Source: Flaviaesturariibacter aridisoli
GTDB lineage: Bacteria; Bacteroidota; Bacteroidia; Chitinophagales; Chitinophagaceae
Direction: 5' to 3'
NCBI RefSeq assembly: GCF_004343705.1
Contig: NZ_SKFH01000019.1
Span: 1-49,450, forward strand
Length of the DNA: 49,450 nt
Shown: piece after piece, positions 1 through 8,133 of the stretch
How positions within the stretch are numbered: position 1 is the stretch's first letter
Layout: every line of letters starts with the position of its first letter
Program-made: the position numbers and the translations under genes
The notes under the pieces: generated by a model
Told to the model about the DNA's origin: nothing
Seen by the model: only the letters and a program-made list of their open reading frames with translations
The model's database searches: none

Positions 1-219
1 TGATTAGCCATCGGTGCTGCCCTTTTTTCTAAAGGTGGCAGCAGATCAATGGTTGCCGCAGATGCCCGGCTCAGGGATTAGTAAAGCGTCAGTGAAAGGG
101 TGGTCAATTTGCTCCGGCGGAAGTGGTCAATTTACTCCGGCGCGGGGTGGTCAGTTTGCTCCGGCGCCAGGTGGTCAACTTCCACCGGCGCAGGGTGGTC
201 AATATCGCCGGCGTTTGCA
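1..219. mobile_element. One end of an IS21-family-like insertion sequence
   Basis: Five tandem copies of a 24-bp unit fill 99-213 and the element closes with TTTGCA at 219. Read on the minus strand the tip begins TGCAAACGCC, so it starts with TG, as IS21 ends do, and multiple repeats near the tips are a known IS21 trait where the transposase binds. No istA or istB coding sequence lies inside the window, so the family call rests on the end alone. An imperfect hairpin (GCTGCC 16-21, GGCAGC 37-42) could close the transposase transcript. The element has cut the integrase gene that resumes at 220. Confidence 0.6.
99..213. repeat. Five 24-bp terminal repeats of the IS end
   Basis: Copies start at 99, 122, 146, 170 and 194; the first is 23 bp and the last is shortened. 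Each begins GGTGGTCA (AGTGGTCA in the second) and ends with CCGGCG plus a few variable bases. The spacing is regular and the core GTGGTCA is invariant, consistent with transposase binding sites. Confidence 0.8.
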
Positions 220-1185
220 GCTATAAGCTGGAAAGAGGGGTTTGGCAGGATTGGGTTCGCCAAGGTCATAGGCCTTAATAATTCGTTCTGCTTTTGAAAG
301 GAGGGGAATCGCAGCCCGCACATCCGTTTTCTTTCGGCGCGTAAATATCCACGTCTTTCCGTCGATGCCCGGCAAAAGGTTTCCGTGTTTCAGCTTAGCC
401 ATATCACTATACGCAAGCCCTGTGTAACATTGAAATAGAAACATATCTCTGACGAGGCGAAGCCGTTCTATTTTGAAGGTCTTACTTTCAATCTTATCCA
501 GTTCTTTTTGCGTGAGATAAACCCTTTCGACGTCCTTGTAATTGGATTTGTAATTCTTAAACGGGTTTTCTTCTATCCATCCGTTAAGCACGGCCATGTT
601 CAAGATCTTCTTTAGGCTCTTTAAATACTTAGTGGAGGTATTGTGCTCATTCTTGTCGTTGCTTTTCAGGTAAAACTCAAAATCGGCCATAAAACCGTGA
701 GAAAGATCCTTGAGCTTGATGTCCTTCTTTTGGTACTTATGAGCAATAAACGTTTCCACTTTTCGGCGTAAGATGTCGTACTTCTCGAACGTTGAATAGC
801 TGAAGTCTATCCCTACCCGGCTCTCAAATTCCTTATTGTGATAAGTGATAAGCTCCATTAGGGTCATTTGGTTCGCATCCCTACCGAAAAAGCGTTCAAC
901 GAGAACATCCAAGTCTATATTCCTTTCCCGATGCATGGAGTTGAAGAGCTCCATTAGCTTGCCTCGGCTTTCGGTTATATACGTGTTGATTAGTCGGGCA
1001 TCTTCCTTTGAACCTTTGACCTGCCCGCGTAGCGCGTCCCATCGCTCTGGGGTAATGGCAAAGCCGGTAGAGATATTCTTTCTTTTATTATCGTAGCTGA
1101 TCCGCAGGTAAAGTGGAGCCTCTCCCTGTTTGTTGGACTTGGCCTTATACAGCCAGAAGAGTATGGTCAGATTGTTTTTTGCCAT
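220..1185 (-). pseudogene. Tyrosine recombinase/integrase, 3' part cut off by IS
   Basis: Bacteroidota-type site-specific tyrosine integrase. The N-terminal arm-binding region (about residues 1-90, LTILFWLYKAK...) and the SAM-like core-binding region (about 100-210) are intact, and the catalytic domain starts normally (FQCYTGLAYSDMAKL, then RRKKTD with the beta-strand Lys). The box I position shows Ala in TGLAYS, a substitution I recall in other Bacteroidota integrases. The reading frame leaves family similarity right after LFPAYS, at the IS tip, and stops at 199 after six foreign residues. The part that should carry the HxxR pair and the nucleophilic Tyr is therefore missing here and would lie left of the window beyond the IS. 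Inactive as seen. Confidence 0.8.
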
Positions 1186-1348
1186 AGGAAACCTGATTTT
1201 TGGAGGTAAGCAGAATGGGATTTCTGAAATGCAGGCCTGTGGCGGGTTTCAAAAGAAAAAGTGGTAACCTGCTTTTTGAAAATGGGTAACCAATTAGAAA
1301 CCTCGCAGCCTTACGAAAGGGGCAAAATCAGGGAGGTATAAAAACAAT

Positions 1349-1382
1349 AAAGGCCTGAAAATCAATGACTTTCAGACCTTTC
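1349..1382 (-). terminator. Rho-independent terminator after tRNA-Asn
   Basis: On the minus strand AAGGTCTGAAA pairs with TTTCAGGCCTT (one mismatch) and is followed by TTTATTGTTTTTAT. It lies 3 nt past the tRNA and before the integrase. Confidence 0.6.
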
Positions 1383-1384
1383 AG

Positions 1385-1458
1385 CTCCCCCTTCAGGACT
1401 TGAACCTGAGACCCTCTGATTAACAGTCAGATGCTCTAACCAACTGAGCTAAGGAGGA
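1385..1458 (-). tRNA. tRNA-Asn (GTT)
   Basis: The minus strand folds as a cloverleaf: 7-bp acceptor TCCTCCT/AGGGGGA with discriminator G, D arm GCTCAGTTGGTTAGAGC, anticodon loop CTGTTAA giving anticodon GTT, and T arm around GGTTCAAGTCC. The 3' CCA is not encoded. An integrase fragment starts 200 bp beyond its 3' end, a common arrangement for elements that integrate at tRNA genes. Confidence 0.95.
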
Positions 1459-1674
1459 ATTTCCCGCCACTTTCCACCACCGTGGAGCCGGTAGTTTCTT
1501 GCTTTGGGAGAGCAAAAATAGGGGATTCTGCAAAAACATACCGCGCCCGCGGAAAAATATTTTTCTAAATGATTCTGGCAGAAGGCATTGCCGGCGGCCC
1601 CGGTCGGGGCGAATACCCGGGGAGTTGTAACCAGCGGCTCCCTTTCTCCTGGCGTGGGGCTCCGGGCCGGTAAT

Positions 1675-1704
1675 AAAAAATCCCTCCACCGGGGGGTGGA
1701 GGGA
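1675..1704 (-). terminator. Strong hairpin terminator, minus strand
   Basis: TCCCTCCACC (1681-1690) pairs perfectly with GGTGGAGGGA (1695-1704) around a GGGG loop. On the minus strand the stem is followed by six T. It is the first clear stop signal after the histidine kinase ending at 2052, though about 350 nt away. Confidence 0.6.
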
Positions 1705-1769
1705 TCAATACGGGAAGTCGGAGTTGGTCGCTTTTCTTAGGTTTTTCGATTTACAAAAATTCCGGGTCA

Positions 1770-1943
1770 GGGCTTTCGCAGGATTGGATTTCAACTTTGG
1801 TTTTTCAGGACTGGACAGGTTTTCATAAGACAGGATCAGGCTTTCATAAGATCGGATTCGGTTTCAAAGGATTCGGACTGGCTTTCATAAGATCGGAACT
1901 GGTTTTTCGAAGGACCCGGATGGCTTTCAGAGGATCGGATTTA
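1770..1943. repeat. Imperfect 21-bp tandem repeat array, about 8 copies
   Basis: Units begin GG(C/T)TTTC and the best two share TTTCATAAGATCGGA. Spacing is about 21 bp, two helical turns. The gene-free stretch 1460-2051 otherwise shows only the hairpin at 1675-1704; I see no coding potential. Confidence 0.6.
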
Positions 1944-2051
1944 CTACAACATACGTAGCCGCAAAACTTTGGTTTTTGTTGCAACATTGTTTTTTTGCGT
2001 CGTAACGGATTTCCCTTAGGCGCGCCTACAAAAAACCGAAAGGGGAAAGGC

Positions 2052-3713
2052 TCAGACGCCCGGTTTGGGTGCCACCACTACCGGTGTGGAAGGAAGCGGA
2101 ATGCGCACCACCACCTGGCAGCCGCGGTGGAGGCCCGACTGCACGTGCAGGGTGCCGCCGAGTACGGCGGCGCGGCTCCGCATGTTGGTGAGGCCGATGC
2201 CGCTGTGCTTCCCCGCCGTATCGAAGCCGCAGCCGTCGTCGGTGATGGTGAGCGTCGAAATACCGGCCGCCTGCGACAACTCGATCTCCACATGGGTGGC
2301 GGAGGCGTGGCGCATGATGTTGTTGAGCGCCTCCTGCAAAATGCGGTAGAACGCGAGCTTCTGCTCCATCGGCACGATTTGCCGGAAGGTTTCGTGGTGA
2401 AAGCGGATGTCGAGGCCGGAGGAAGGCGCCACCATCTCCACCAGTGCGGTCACCGAGTCGATCAATGAGCGGGTGCCCAGGGTGGGCGCCGACAATTCGC
2501 GCGACAGGTTGCGGATGCCCGAAATACACTGCTGCAGGTAACGCACCGAGTTGGCCAGCAGGCCCGGTGCCAGGCGCTCGTCGGATTGCGCCAGCTCTAT
2601 GTTGAGCTTCACCGTGGTCAGCACCTGGTTGACATTGTCGTGCAGTTCGCGGCCGATGTTTTCGCGCTCGCGTTCCTGCGCGGCGATGATCTGCTGGGTG
2701 AGGCGGCGCTGGTTGCGCTTCTGGTCGCGGCGGCGGCGCTGCTCGGCGTCCTGGATCTCGAGGATACGCTTGCGGCGCTGCAGCAGCACGGCGCACACCA
2801 TCCCCGAAAAGAGCAGCAGGAGCAGGCTGATCACCGCACCGAAGCGGTACTCGCGCCGGGCGGCCGCATGGTGCTCCATCAGCATATCTTCTTCCGAGGA
2901 ACCCACGGTGGCGATCATCGGGTAGTCTTTCATCTTGCGGTAACTGAACCAGCTGGGAATGCCGTGGATGGCGTCGCGGGCGTAGTAGTAGCCGATCGGC
3001 TGTTGTGCTACGTGCTGGAACAGCGGGCTCTTATGGATGTCTTCGCCCGAGCTTTCCAGTGAGCCGGTGCGCCGGGCGTAGGTAATGCCGTTGGGCGCGA
3101 TGAGCGAGATGAGGTCATGCGGCCCGAGGGCGGCTTGGGCGTAAAACCGGGTGAAAGTGACCGGCTCGATCTGCACCGTTACTGTGCCCCCGAAGCTGTT
3201 GCCGGGTCCCGGCAGGCGCCGGCTCAGCACGATCACCGGGCGGCCAAGCGTGCGCGACTGGATCGGCGTTCCGATATACAAGGTATCGCGGTGCGTCTTG
3301 TGCACGAGGAAGTGTTCCCGGTCCGAAACATCGATGGGCATTTTGGGAATGGCGCGGTTGCTCAGCCGCAGGTGCCCCTGGGCATCGATGATGCTGACGC
3401 CCGCGAGGTTGTTGCTGTCGATCACTCCTTGCGAAAGCAATGCGTTGAGGTCGAGTCTGTTGCCGGCTTTGGCGTGCTCGTAGCGTACGAGCTGCATGAG
3501 CGCATCGGCATTGCGGATGCTGTGCAGGGCGTGCTGCTCGAGGGTTACTACGAGGTTGTTGTTGCGCTGGATGGCCGCGTTGATGGCGGACTGCCTGCTT
3601 TCGGCGATCTGCCGCAGGATGACATTCCACACAAGGAAGAGCAGCAATGCGCAGAACAGTGCGACGGCGGCCACGAGACGGCCCGTTCGTTCCAGGTAGC
3701 GGGCAAGGTTCAT
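2052..3713 (-). CDS. Sensor histidine kinase, NarX-type (HisKA_3), periplasmic sensor
   Basis: A membrane sensor kinase of about 553 residues. One transmembrane helix lies at about 13-34 and a second at about 292-311; the 255 residues between them look like a periplasmic Cache-type sensor. The dimerisation domain has the HisKA_3 signature with phospho-acceptor His near residue 358 (IGRELHDNVNQ), followed by a HATPase_c domain with N box (LNNIMRHAS), G1 (DDGCGFD) and G2 (GIGLTNMRSRA). Known members signal to LuxR-type response regulators; none is encoded next to it. I start at the ATG at 3713: an upstream in-frame TTG at 3740 coincides with the TACTTTG promoter box and is unlikely to be translated. 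Ligand unknown. Confidence 0.9.
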   Translation of the reverse strand: MNLARYLERTGRLVAAVALFCALLLFLVWNVILRQIAESRQSAINAAIQRNNNLVVTLEQHALHSIRNADALMQLVRYEHAKAGNRLDLNALLSQGVIDSNNLAGVSIIDAQGHLRLSNRAIPKMPIDVSDREHFLVHKTHRDTLYIGTPIQSRTLGRPVIVLSRRLPGPGNSFGGTVTVQIEPVTFTRFYAQAALGPHDLISLIAPNGITYARRTGSLESSGEDIHKSPLFQHVAQQPIGYYYARDAIHGIPSWFSYRKMKDYPMIATVGSSEEDMLMEHHAAARREYRFGAVISLLLLLFSGMVCAVLLQRRKRILEIQDAEQRRRRDQKRNQRRLTQQIIAAQERERENIGRELHDNVNQVLTTVKLNIELAQSDERLAPGLLANSVRYLQQCISGIRNLSRELSAPTLGTRSLIDSVTALVEMVAPSSGLDIRFHHETFRQIVPMEQKLAFYRILQEALNNIMRHASATHVEIELSQAAGISTLTITDDGCGFDTAGKHSGIGLTNMRSRAAVLGGTLHVQSGLHRGCQVVVRIPLPSTPVVVAPKPGV

Positions 3714-3737
3714 GTTGGCTTTGAAAATTACCGCCTG

Positions 3738-3770
3738 CAAAGTAGCGAATCCTGTGCCGCCATAGCAAAG
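3738..3770 (-). promoter_or_regulatory. Promoter of the histidine kinase
   Basis: TACTTTG at 3744-3738 matches the end of the Bacteroidota -7 consensus TAnnTTTG, with TTTG about 21 nt upstream as a -33 element. The start codon ATG (3713) follows 24 nt later. Confidence 0.55.
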
Positions 3771-3784
3771 GATTCGGTAAGCGG

Positions 3785-4123
3785 TCAGTCGAAGCCGGCA
3801 AACCCGGGGGGCATGCCCACGTACAAGCCGTCGGGGCGCTGCTCCACGGGCCAGTGCTTCAGGTAATAGCCCTCACCACTGACGTTGCGGCCGTTGGCGA
3901 GGCAGAACTTGTAGCGGTGCAGCGGGCATACCACGTTGCCGCGCGCGTCGATGGTGCCGTGCACAAAGTGCCCCGAAGCATGCGGGCATTTCGGGGCCAC
4001 GGCATAGATGATCCCCTCGTGGCGCGCCAGGCAAAACGAGCGGCCGGCCGCCTCGATCTCTGCCAGGTTGCGGTCGTTCCAGGGAAGTTCATCCGGCGAT
4101 TCGGCGATCTTGATCCAATTCAA
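3785..4123 (-). CDS. Rieske [2Fe-2S] domain protein
   Basis: A 112-residue stand-alone Rieske protein. The two cluster ligand boxes are visible: CPH (about residue 46) and CPLH (about 67), separated by the usual spacing, in a chain that matches the small ferredoxin/NirD-like Rieske group. It probably carries electrons in the cytosol; there is no signal peptide or membrane helix. The start is TTG at 4123, and no ATG lies in frame near it. A perfect -7 box, TAATTTTG, ends 4 nt before this TTG, so the mRNA may be leaderless. It lies between hflX and the histidine kinase, same strand. The redox partner is unknown. Confidence 0.88.
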   Translation of the reverse strand: MNWIKIAESPDELPWNDRNLAEIEAAGRSFCLARHEGIIYAVAPKCPHASGHFVHGTIDARGNVVCPLHRYKFCLANGRNVSGEGYYLKHWPVEQRPDGLYVGMPPGFAGFD

Positions 4124-4127
4124 ACGT

Positions 4128-4135
4128 CAAAATTA
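4128..4135 (-). promoter_or_regulatory. -7 box of the Rieske gene
   Basis: TAATTTTG fits TAnnTTTG exactly and ends 4 nt upstream of the proposed TTG start. Confidence 0.5.
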
Positions 4136-4185
4136 AAATGTCAAAAGAGCAGGCGTCTGCCGGGCATTCATCCTTCATTTTCGAC

Positions 4186-5376
4186 TTAATAGAAGAACTC
4201 CGTTTTATAAGGATAGCGAATGCGGTACAGCTCGCGCACTTTTTCCAGGATCACTTCGCGCAGCTTTTCGATGTTGGTGCGCTGCAGGGCCGAGATGAAG
4301 AGGGCGTTGCCGTTCGTTTCGCGCTGCCAGCGTTCCTCGAGCTCGCGCAGGAGGTCGGCCTTGGTGGCGTCGTCGAGCCAGGCGTCGAAGGTTTTGGCTA
4401 CGTATTCATCGAGCTTGTTGAAGATGATGAGGATCGGCTTTTCAAAGCTTTTGAGTTCCTGCAGCGTCTTGTTCACGGTGCCCATCTGGTCTTCATACTG
4501 CGGGTGGCTCAGGTCCACTACGTGCAACAGGATGTCGGCCTCGCGCACCTCGTCGAGGGTACTCTTGAAGCTCTCCACGAGGTGGTGCGGCAGCTTGCGG
4601 ATGAAACCGACCGTGTCGGAAAGCAGGAAGGGCGTCGTTTCATACACGATCTTCCGGGTGGTCGTATCGAGCGTGGCGAATAGTTTGTTTTCAGCCAGCA
4701 CCTCGCTTTTGCTGAGCAGGTTCATGAGCGTGCTCTTGCCCACGTTGGTGTAGCCTACGAGCGATACGCGGATGAACTCGCCGCGTTCCTTGCGCTGGGT
4801 AAAGGCCTGCTTGTCGATCTCCTGCAGGCGCTTGCGCAGCAGCGAGATCTTCTCGCGCACAATCCGCCGGTCCGTTTCGATCTCGGTCTCACCCGGACCG
4901 CGGGTGCCGATGCCGCCGCCAAGGCGCTCGAGGTGCGTCCACATACCGCGGAGGCGGGGCAGGATATATTGGTATTGCGCGAGCTCCACCTGGGCTTTGG
5001 CCTGGGCGGTTTTGGCGCGCCGGGCGAAAATGTCGAGGATGAGGTCGGAGCGGTCGATGACCTTCACCTTTGTTTCCTTTTCAATATTGCCGATCTGCGC
5101 GCCGGTGAGCTCGTCGTCGAAGATGATGAGGTTGATGCCGTGGGTCTGCACGTAGGCGGCGATCTCCTGGAGCTTTCCCTTGCCTACGAAGGTCTTGGGC
5201 TCCGGCCGGGCCAGCTTCTGCACAAAGCGCTTCACGGTGACGGCGCCGGCGGTCTCGGCCAGGAAGGCCAGCTCGTCGAGGTACTCGGTTACCTGGGTTT
5301 CGGTCTGCTCTTTCTGCACCACGCCTACCAGCACGGCCTTTTCTTCTTCCTGAATTTTATTCCTGTTATCGATCAT
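4186..5376 (-). CDS. hflX: GTPase HflX
   Basis: Ribosome-associated GTPase of about 396 residues that in other bacteria splits stalled or heat-damaged ribosomes. Visible: the N-terminal HflX domain with the GKGK motif (TFVGKGKLQEI), the glycine-rich linker LERLGGGIGTRGPGETEIE, then the G domain: G1 GYTNVGKST, G3 DTVGFI, G4 NKLD and G5-like ISALQ. The ATG at 5376 is chosen because a perfect -7 box (TATATTTG) ends 5 nt upstream; a farther upstream in-frame start would lie before the promoter. The C-terminus YPYKTEFFY is short. Transcribed on its own. Confidence 0.95.
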   Translation of the reverse strand: MIDNRNKIQEEEKAVLVGVVQKEQTETQVTEYLDELAFLAETAGAVTVKRFVQKLARPEPKTFVGKGKLQEIAAYVQTHGINLIIFDDELTGAQIGNIEKETKVKVIDRSDLILDIFARRAKTAQAKAQVELAQYQYILPRLRGMWTHLERLGGGIGTRGPGETEIETDRRIVREKISLLRKRLQEIDKQAFTQRKERGEFIRVSLVGYTNVGKSTLMNLLSKSEVLAENKLFATLDTTTRKIVYETTPFLLSDTVGFIRKLPHHLVESFKSTLDEVREADILLHVVDLSHPQYEDQMGTVNKTLQELKSFEKPILIIFNKLDEYVAKTFDAWLDDATKADLLRELEERWQRETNGNALFISALQRTNIEKLREVILEKVRELYRIRYPYKTEFFY

Positions 5377-5381
5377 CGCTC

Positions 5382-5389
5382 CAAATATA
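5382..5389 (-). promoter_or_regulatory. -7 box of hflX
   Basis: TATATTTG, exact match to TAnnTTTG, 5 nt before the ATG at 5376. It decides the start and suggests a leaderless transcript. Confidence 0.55.
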
Positions 5390-5473
5390 AGCCCCCTGTC
5401 CCCCAAAGGGGGCACTTAGGGTGTACCGGTTGTTTATACAGTAATCATTCCTAAAGCCATCGGGTCAAAACAA

Positions 5474-5504
5474 AAAGCCCGGAACACATTGTGTTCCGGG
5501 CTTT
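5474..5504 (-). terminator. Rho-independent terminator
   Basis: A perfect 14-bp stem (AAAGCCCGGAACAC) with a 3-nt loop. On the minus strand it is followed by TTGTTTTG, so it ends the outer-membrane protein gene that stops at 5568. Confidence 0.85.
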
Positions 5505-5567
5505 CGGGTAACATATTGTTGCCACTAAAAGGCGCAATACCGCTTTAGTACCCCTTGGGGGATTGGG

Positions 5568-6296
5568 TTAGAGGCCGGTCAGGCTAAGGCCAACGGTGAA
5601 GGGGTGCACGTTGGGGCCGTTGTTCTCCTTGAATACCTGCGAGATCTGGTAGGAAGCGAAGATGCCGAAGTGACCGTAGCCGATGCGGCCGGTCGCCGAA
5701 AAGCGCTGGCTGTTGAAGAAGCGCTTGCTGAATTCCTTCTCTTTATAATCGGAAATGGAGGTGCCGGCGCGGTCCAGCAGGTTCTTGCCTTTGGTCTTCG
5801 CGTTGAGCAACGTGCCCACTTTTACGCCAAGCGCCACCTTGAAGCTGTGCGCGTCGTCGTCGGGGCGCGAGGTCCAGCGGAGCTCCAGCGGCACTTCGAG
5901 GTAATCGGTGGTGAGCTTGTATTTCTTGAAGTGGTTCGTATCGGCCACATTCCGGAAAGCGATGGTGTTGACGTTATCGCGGATGCGGATGTCGGTGTTC
6001 TTGAAGAACATATTGTCGGAGCCGACGCCCAGGCCGATGGCCGCGCTAAGGTGCGGGTTGGTGCGGAAGGGGAAGGCCATCATGAAATAGATGTTGAGCG
6101 AGCGCGATATCCCGGTTGTGCTGAGGGTGTCGGGGCGGCCGGACCACTGGGTGATACCGCCTTGAACCAGGAAGTGATCGTTGCCCTTGGGCAGGCCGCG
6201 GCTGGAAAGCATGCTGCGTTTTACCGTAGAGTCAGATTGCGCCATCACGATACCAGAAAGCAGCAGGGAAAGCGCTACCAGGAAAGATTTTCTCAT
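5568..6296 (-). CDS. Outer-membrane beta-barrel protein
   Basis: A 242-residue exported protein. A clear signal peptide (about residues 1-20, ending VMAQ) is followed by alternating aromatic/polar strands such as LNIYFMMAFPF, GVGSDNMFF, VPLELRWTS and FGIFASYQISQVF, ending with FTVGLSLTGL, which resembles the terminal strand of PorT-like barrels of Bacteroidota. The cargo or role is not evident. Two promoter boxes lie upstream: TATCTTTG (6364-6371) and TACATTTG (6314-6321), the latter 17 nt before the ATG. A terminator follows, so it is monocistronic. Confidence 0.8.
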   Translation of the reverse strand: MRKSFLVALSLLLSGIVMAQSDSTVKRSMLSSRGLPKGNDHFLVQGGITQWSGRPDTLSTTGISRSLNIYFMMAFPFRTNPHLSAAIGLGVGSDNMFFKNTDIRIRDNVNTIAFRNVADTNHFKKYKLTTDYLEVPLELRWTSRPDDDAHSFKVALGVKVGTLLNAKTKGKNLLDRAGTSISDYKEKEFSKRFFNSQRFSATGRIGYGHFGIFASYQISQVFKENNGPNVHPFTVGLSLTGL

Positions 6297-6313
6297 TCGT
6301 CGTTGTTAAAATT

Positions 6314-6371
6314 CAAATGTATGCGGCGAAGGGTTAATGAAAGGTTAAGTCGCCGGAACCGCGCAAAGATA
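6314..6371 (-). promoter_or_regulatory. Two candidate -7 boxes of the barrel gene
   Basis: TATCTTTG at 6371-6364 and TACATTTG at 6321-6314 both fit TAnnTTTG. Sequence alone does not decide which is used. Confidence 0.4.
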
Positions 6372-6482
6372 GGTAGAATGGGGCTTCCGGCGGGTACGGC
6401 CGTTCGGCTGTCAGCTTCGCTGGAACGCTGCACCGGGCCAGGCAAACCTAAAGCCGCTCTCGCCCTGGGAAGACCGGCCCGT

Positions 6483-8072
6483 TCAGCTTTTTACGCCGAT
6501 GAAGATCATCGTGGTCACGGGAAAGGGTTCTTCCAGCAGGTTGGCTCCATGCGCGCGGTACAGGACAGCCTTGCCCTCCCAACGATTGCTGCGGATCCAG
6601 TCGTTGGTAAAGGCTTTGGAATCAGGGTGGATGCGAAAGCCGGCTTCGGTCATCCGCTCGTCCCAGTCGCTGAAGCTCCAGGCACAATACGTTTCGTGCA
6701 GCTCGCTGCGCCAGTTGTCGGTGTAGTCCTTGTGCAGCAGGAATTCGGCGGCATCGCGGCGCGACAGGCGCAACAGGGCACGGCCGGCGACCGTCACCTC
6801 TTCATACGAAAGCACATAGCTTTCGGCTTTGCGAAAGCCCTCCGCAAATACACGAAAGCGGGCGCGGGTGCTGAGGCCGTCGAGGTGCTGCTTGAGGGCC
6901 GCGCCATCGGCGGGTAAGGAGGCGGCTACGTCATTGGTTCCGTCGCGGTCATCGAGCCACAGCAGTACGGGCTCGTCGCCGCCTTCAGGGCCCAGCACGT
7001 CGCGGTTGATCCACACACCGCCGGGCACGAGCTCGGCGTAGCGGTTGCGGATGAACTGCAGCAGGTCGGCGCGGCAGCCGTAGGATTCGATCTCGTGCGT
7101 GAGCGAAGAGGTATGGATTGTATTCATCGACGCCGCATCGAAGGAAAGGCCGGTTACGGCGTTGCGCTGGGCGAAGAATACGAAGGGATTGCGGAAGTCG
7201 CCGTTGGCCTTGCGCTGCAGGCAGATCTCGTACAGCGGGCGCGATACTTCCACGCCGTAAAAATCCGATTCGCGGAAGCGCTCGTCGGCACAGGCCTGCC
7301 GGATCCAGGAGCCCACGGCGCAGCCGATGTCGCCGATGCGGCCGGGTTGCACAAAAGGCGCCGTGTCGCGGTATTTCGTTTCGGCGATCTCGTCCATCTG
7401 CCGCACATATACATTGTAGTCGCGCGTGGCGGTGAGGTCGCCGTCGGAGCCGATCATGGCGTCGCGGAACAGCAGCTGCACCTTGTCGCCGAGGCGATAG
7501 TTGTCCCACACGCGCCAGGAGGCCGGGTGGATCTTTGCCCGCAGCGCCGCATCGGCGCGCCAGTCGGCGCTGGCGGCCACGGCTTCCACGAGATCCCAGG
7601 GCATCTCGGCGCGGCAGCGGCCGCTGGCGGCGTCTTCGAGCTCGGCGGGGAGGATGCGGAAGCCGAGTTCTTCATAGCCGGCGCCCACGCCGGTGGAGCA
7701 TACGACGGCGCAATTGTCGGGTGTCAGGTCGAAGCGGCCCTCGCTTTCGTGGCGGATGCGCTTGAGCGTGTAGGTAGCGAAGTTGGGCAGGCTGCCTACG
7801 TCGTCGATCCCGTAGAGATACACCGGCACGCCGAGCCCGGTGCCAAAGGCCTCGAGGGCAATAGCACGGAGATAAAAGGGCAGTGGGTTGCGGCGGGTGT
7901 TGGAGTGATTTGCCGAAGTGACGGCGAAGAGGATCGCTTCCACGGCACCGCCCGGTCGAAAGGTATTTCCATCTATGTCGGTCCAGGCGGCGCCGGGCGC
8001 CAGCAGGCTGCGCAGGTATTGGTGCTGAAAGGCAGTGAGCAGGTGGTGTCGTCCGGGGAAGAGCAGGTACAT
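6483..8072 (-). CDS. NMNAT-like domain fused to SAM methyltransferase
   Basis: A 529-residue two-domain protein. Residues 1-190 follow the NadM/NMN-adenylyltransferase pattern block by block: opening strand LLFPGRHH, then SNTRRNPLPFYLRA (compare SxTxxNPxxxxxR), YLYGIDDVG with NFATYTLKRI (compare the PIPD and W-x-x-xV block), CSTGVGAGYEELGF, and SGRCRAEM plus W-x19-HPASW (compare the SGTxIR block). The nucleotide-binding HxGH is not recognisable: the matching place reads TAFQ, so adenylyl transfer may be lost. Residues about 215-520 are a class I methyltransferase with motif I GDIGCAVGS (about 248-256) and acidic strand-2 end GVEVS. It is divergent from the nrtR-type gene. Substrate unknown; a role with nicotinamide or NMN is inference from context. 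Confidence 0.7.
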   Translation of the reverse strand: MYLLFPGRHHLLTAFQHQYLRSLLAPGAAWTDIDGNTFRPGGAVEAILFAVTSANHSNTRRNPLPFYLRAIALEAFGTGLGVPVYLYGIDDVGSLPNFATYTLKRIRHESEGRFDLTPDNCAVVCSTGVGAGYEELGFRILPAELEDAASGRCRAEMPWDLVEAVAASADWRADAALRAKIHPASWRVWDNYRLGDKVQLLFRDAMIGSDGDLTATRDYNVYVRQMDEIAETKYRDTAPFVQPGRIGDIGCAVGSWIRQACADERFRESDFYGVEVSRPLYEICLQRKANGDFRNPFVFFAQRNAVTGLSFDAASMNTIHTSSLTHEIESYGCRADLLQFIRNRYAELVPGGVWINRDVLGPEGGDEPVLLWLDDRDGTNDVAASLPADGAALKQHLDGLSTRARFRVFAEGFRKAESYVLSYEEVTVAGRALLRLSRRDAAEFLLHKDYTDNWRSELHETYCAWSFSDWDERMTEAGFRIHPDSKAFTNDWIRSNRWEGKAVLYRAHGANLLEEPFPVTTMIFIGVKS

Positions 8073-8101
8073 ACGAAGGGGCGCAAAGTGGTGCTGGCGG
8101 A

Positions 8102-8128
8102 CAAGATAGCCGTTTTGCCGTTATCTTG
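8102..8128. promoter_or_regulatory. Mirrored divergent promoter, 7-bp inverted repeat
   Basis: CAAGATA (8102-8108) and TATCTTG (8122-8128) are perfect inverted copies 13 bp apart. Each resembles a -7 box, one facing the fusion gene (ATG 8072) and one facing nrtR (ATG 8134, 5 nt away). The symmetry could also serve as an operator. Confidence 0.45.
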
Positions 8129-8133
8129 CCGCC

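Noticed and set aside
3714-3740. N-terminal extension of the histidine kinase from TTG 3740
   Set aside because: The TTG is part of the TACTTTG promoter box, so it would precede or coincide with the transcription start. The same reasoning removed TTG 12701 (MFS).
6483-8072. Reading the NAD cluster as a known phage-type NAD-restoring defence or counter-defence locus
   Set aside because: NAMPT plus NadM fits such pathways in outline, but the NrtR-type regulator and operators fit ordinary metabolic control, and no phage genes are adjacent. Kept only as a possibility.
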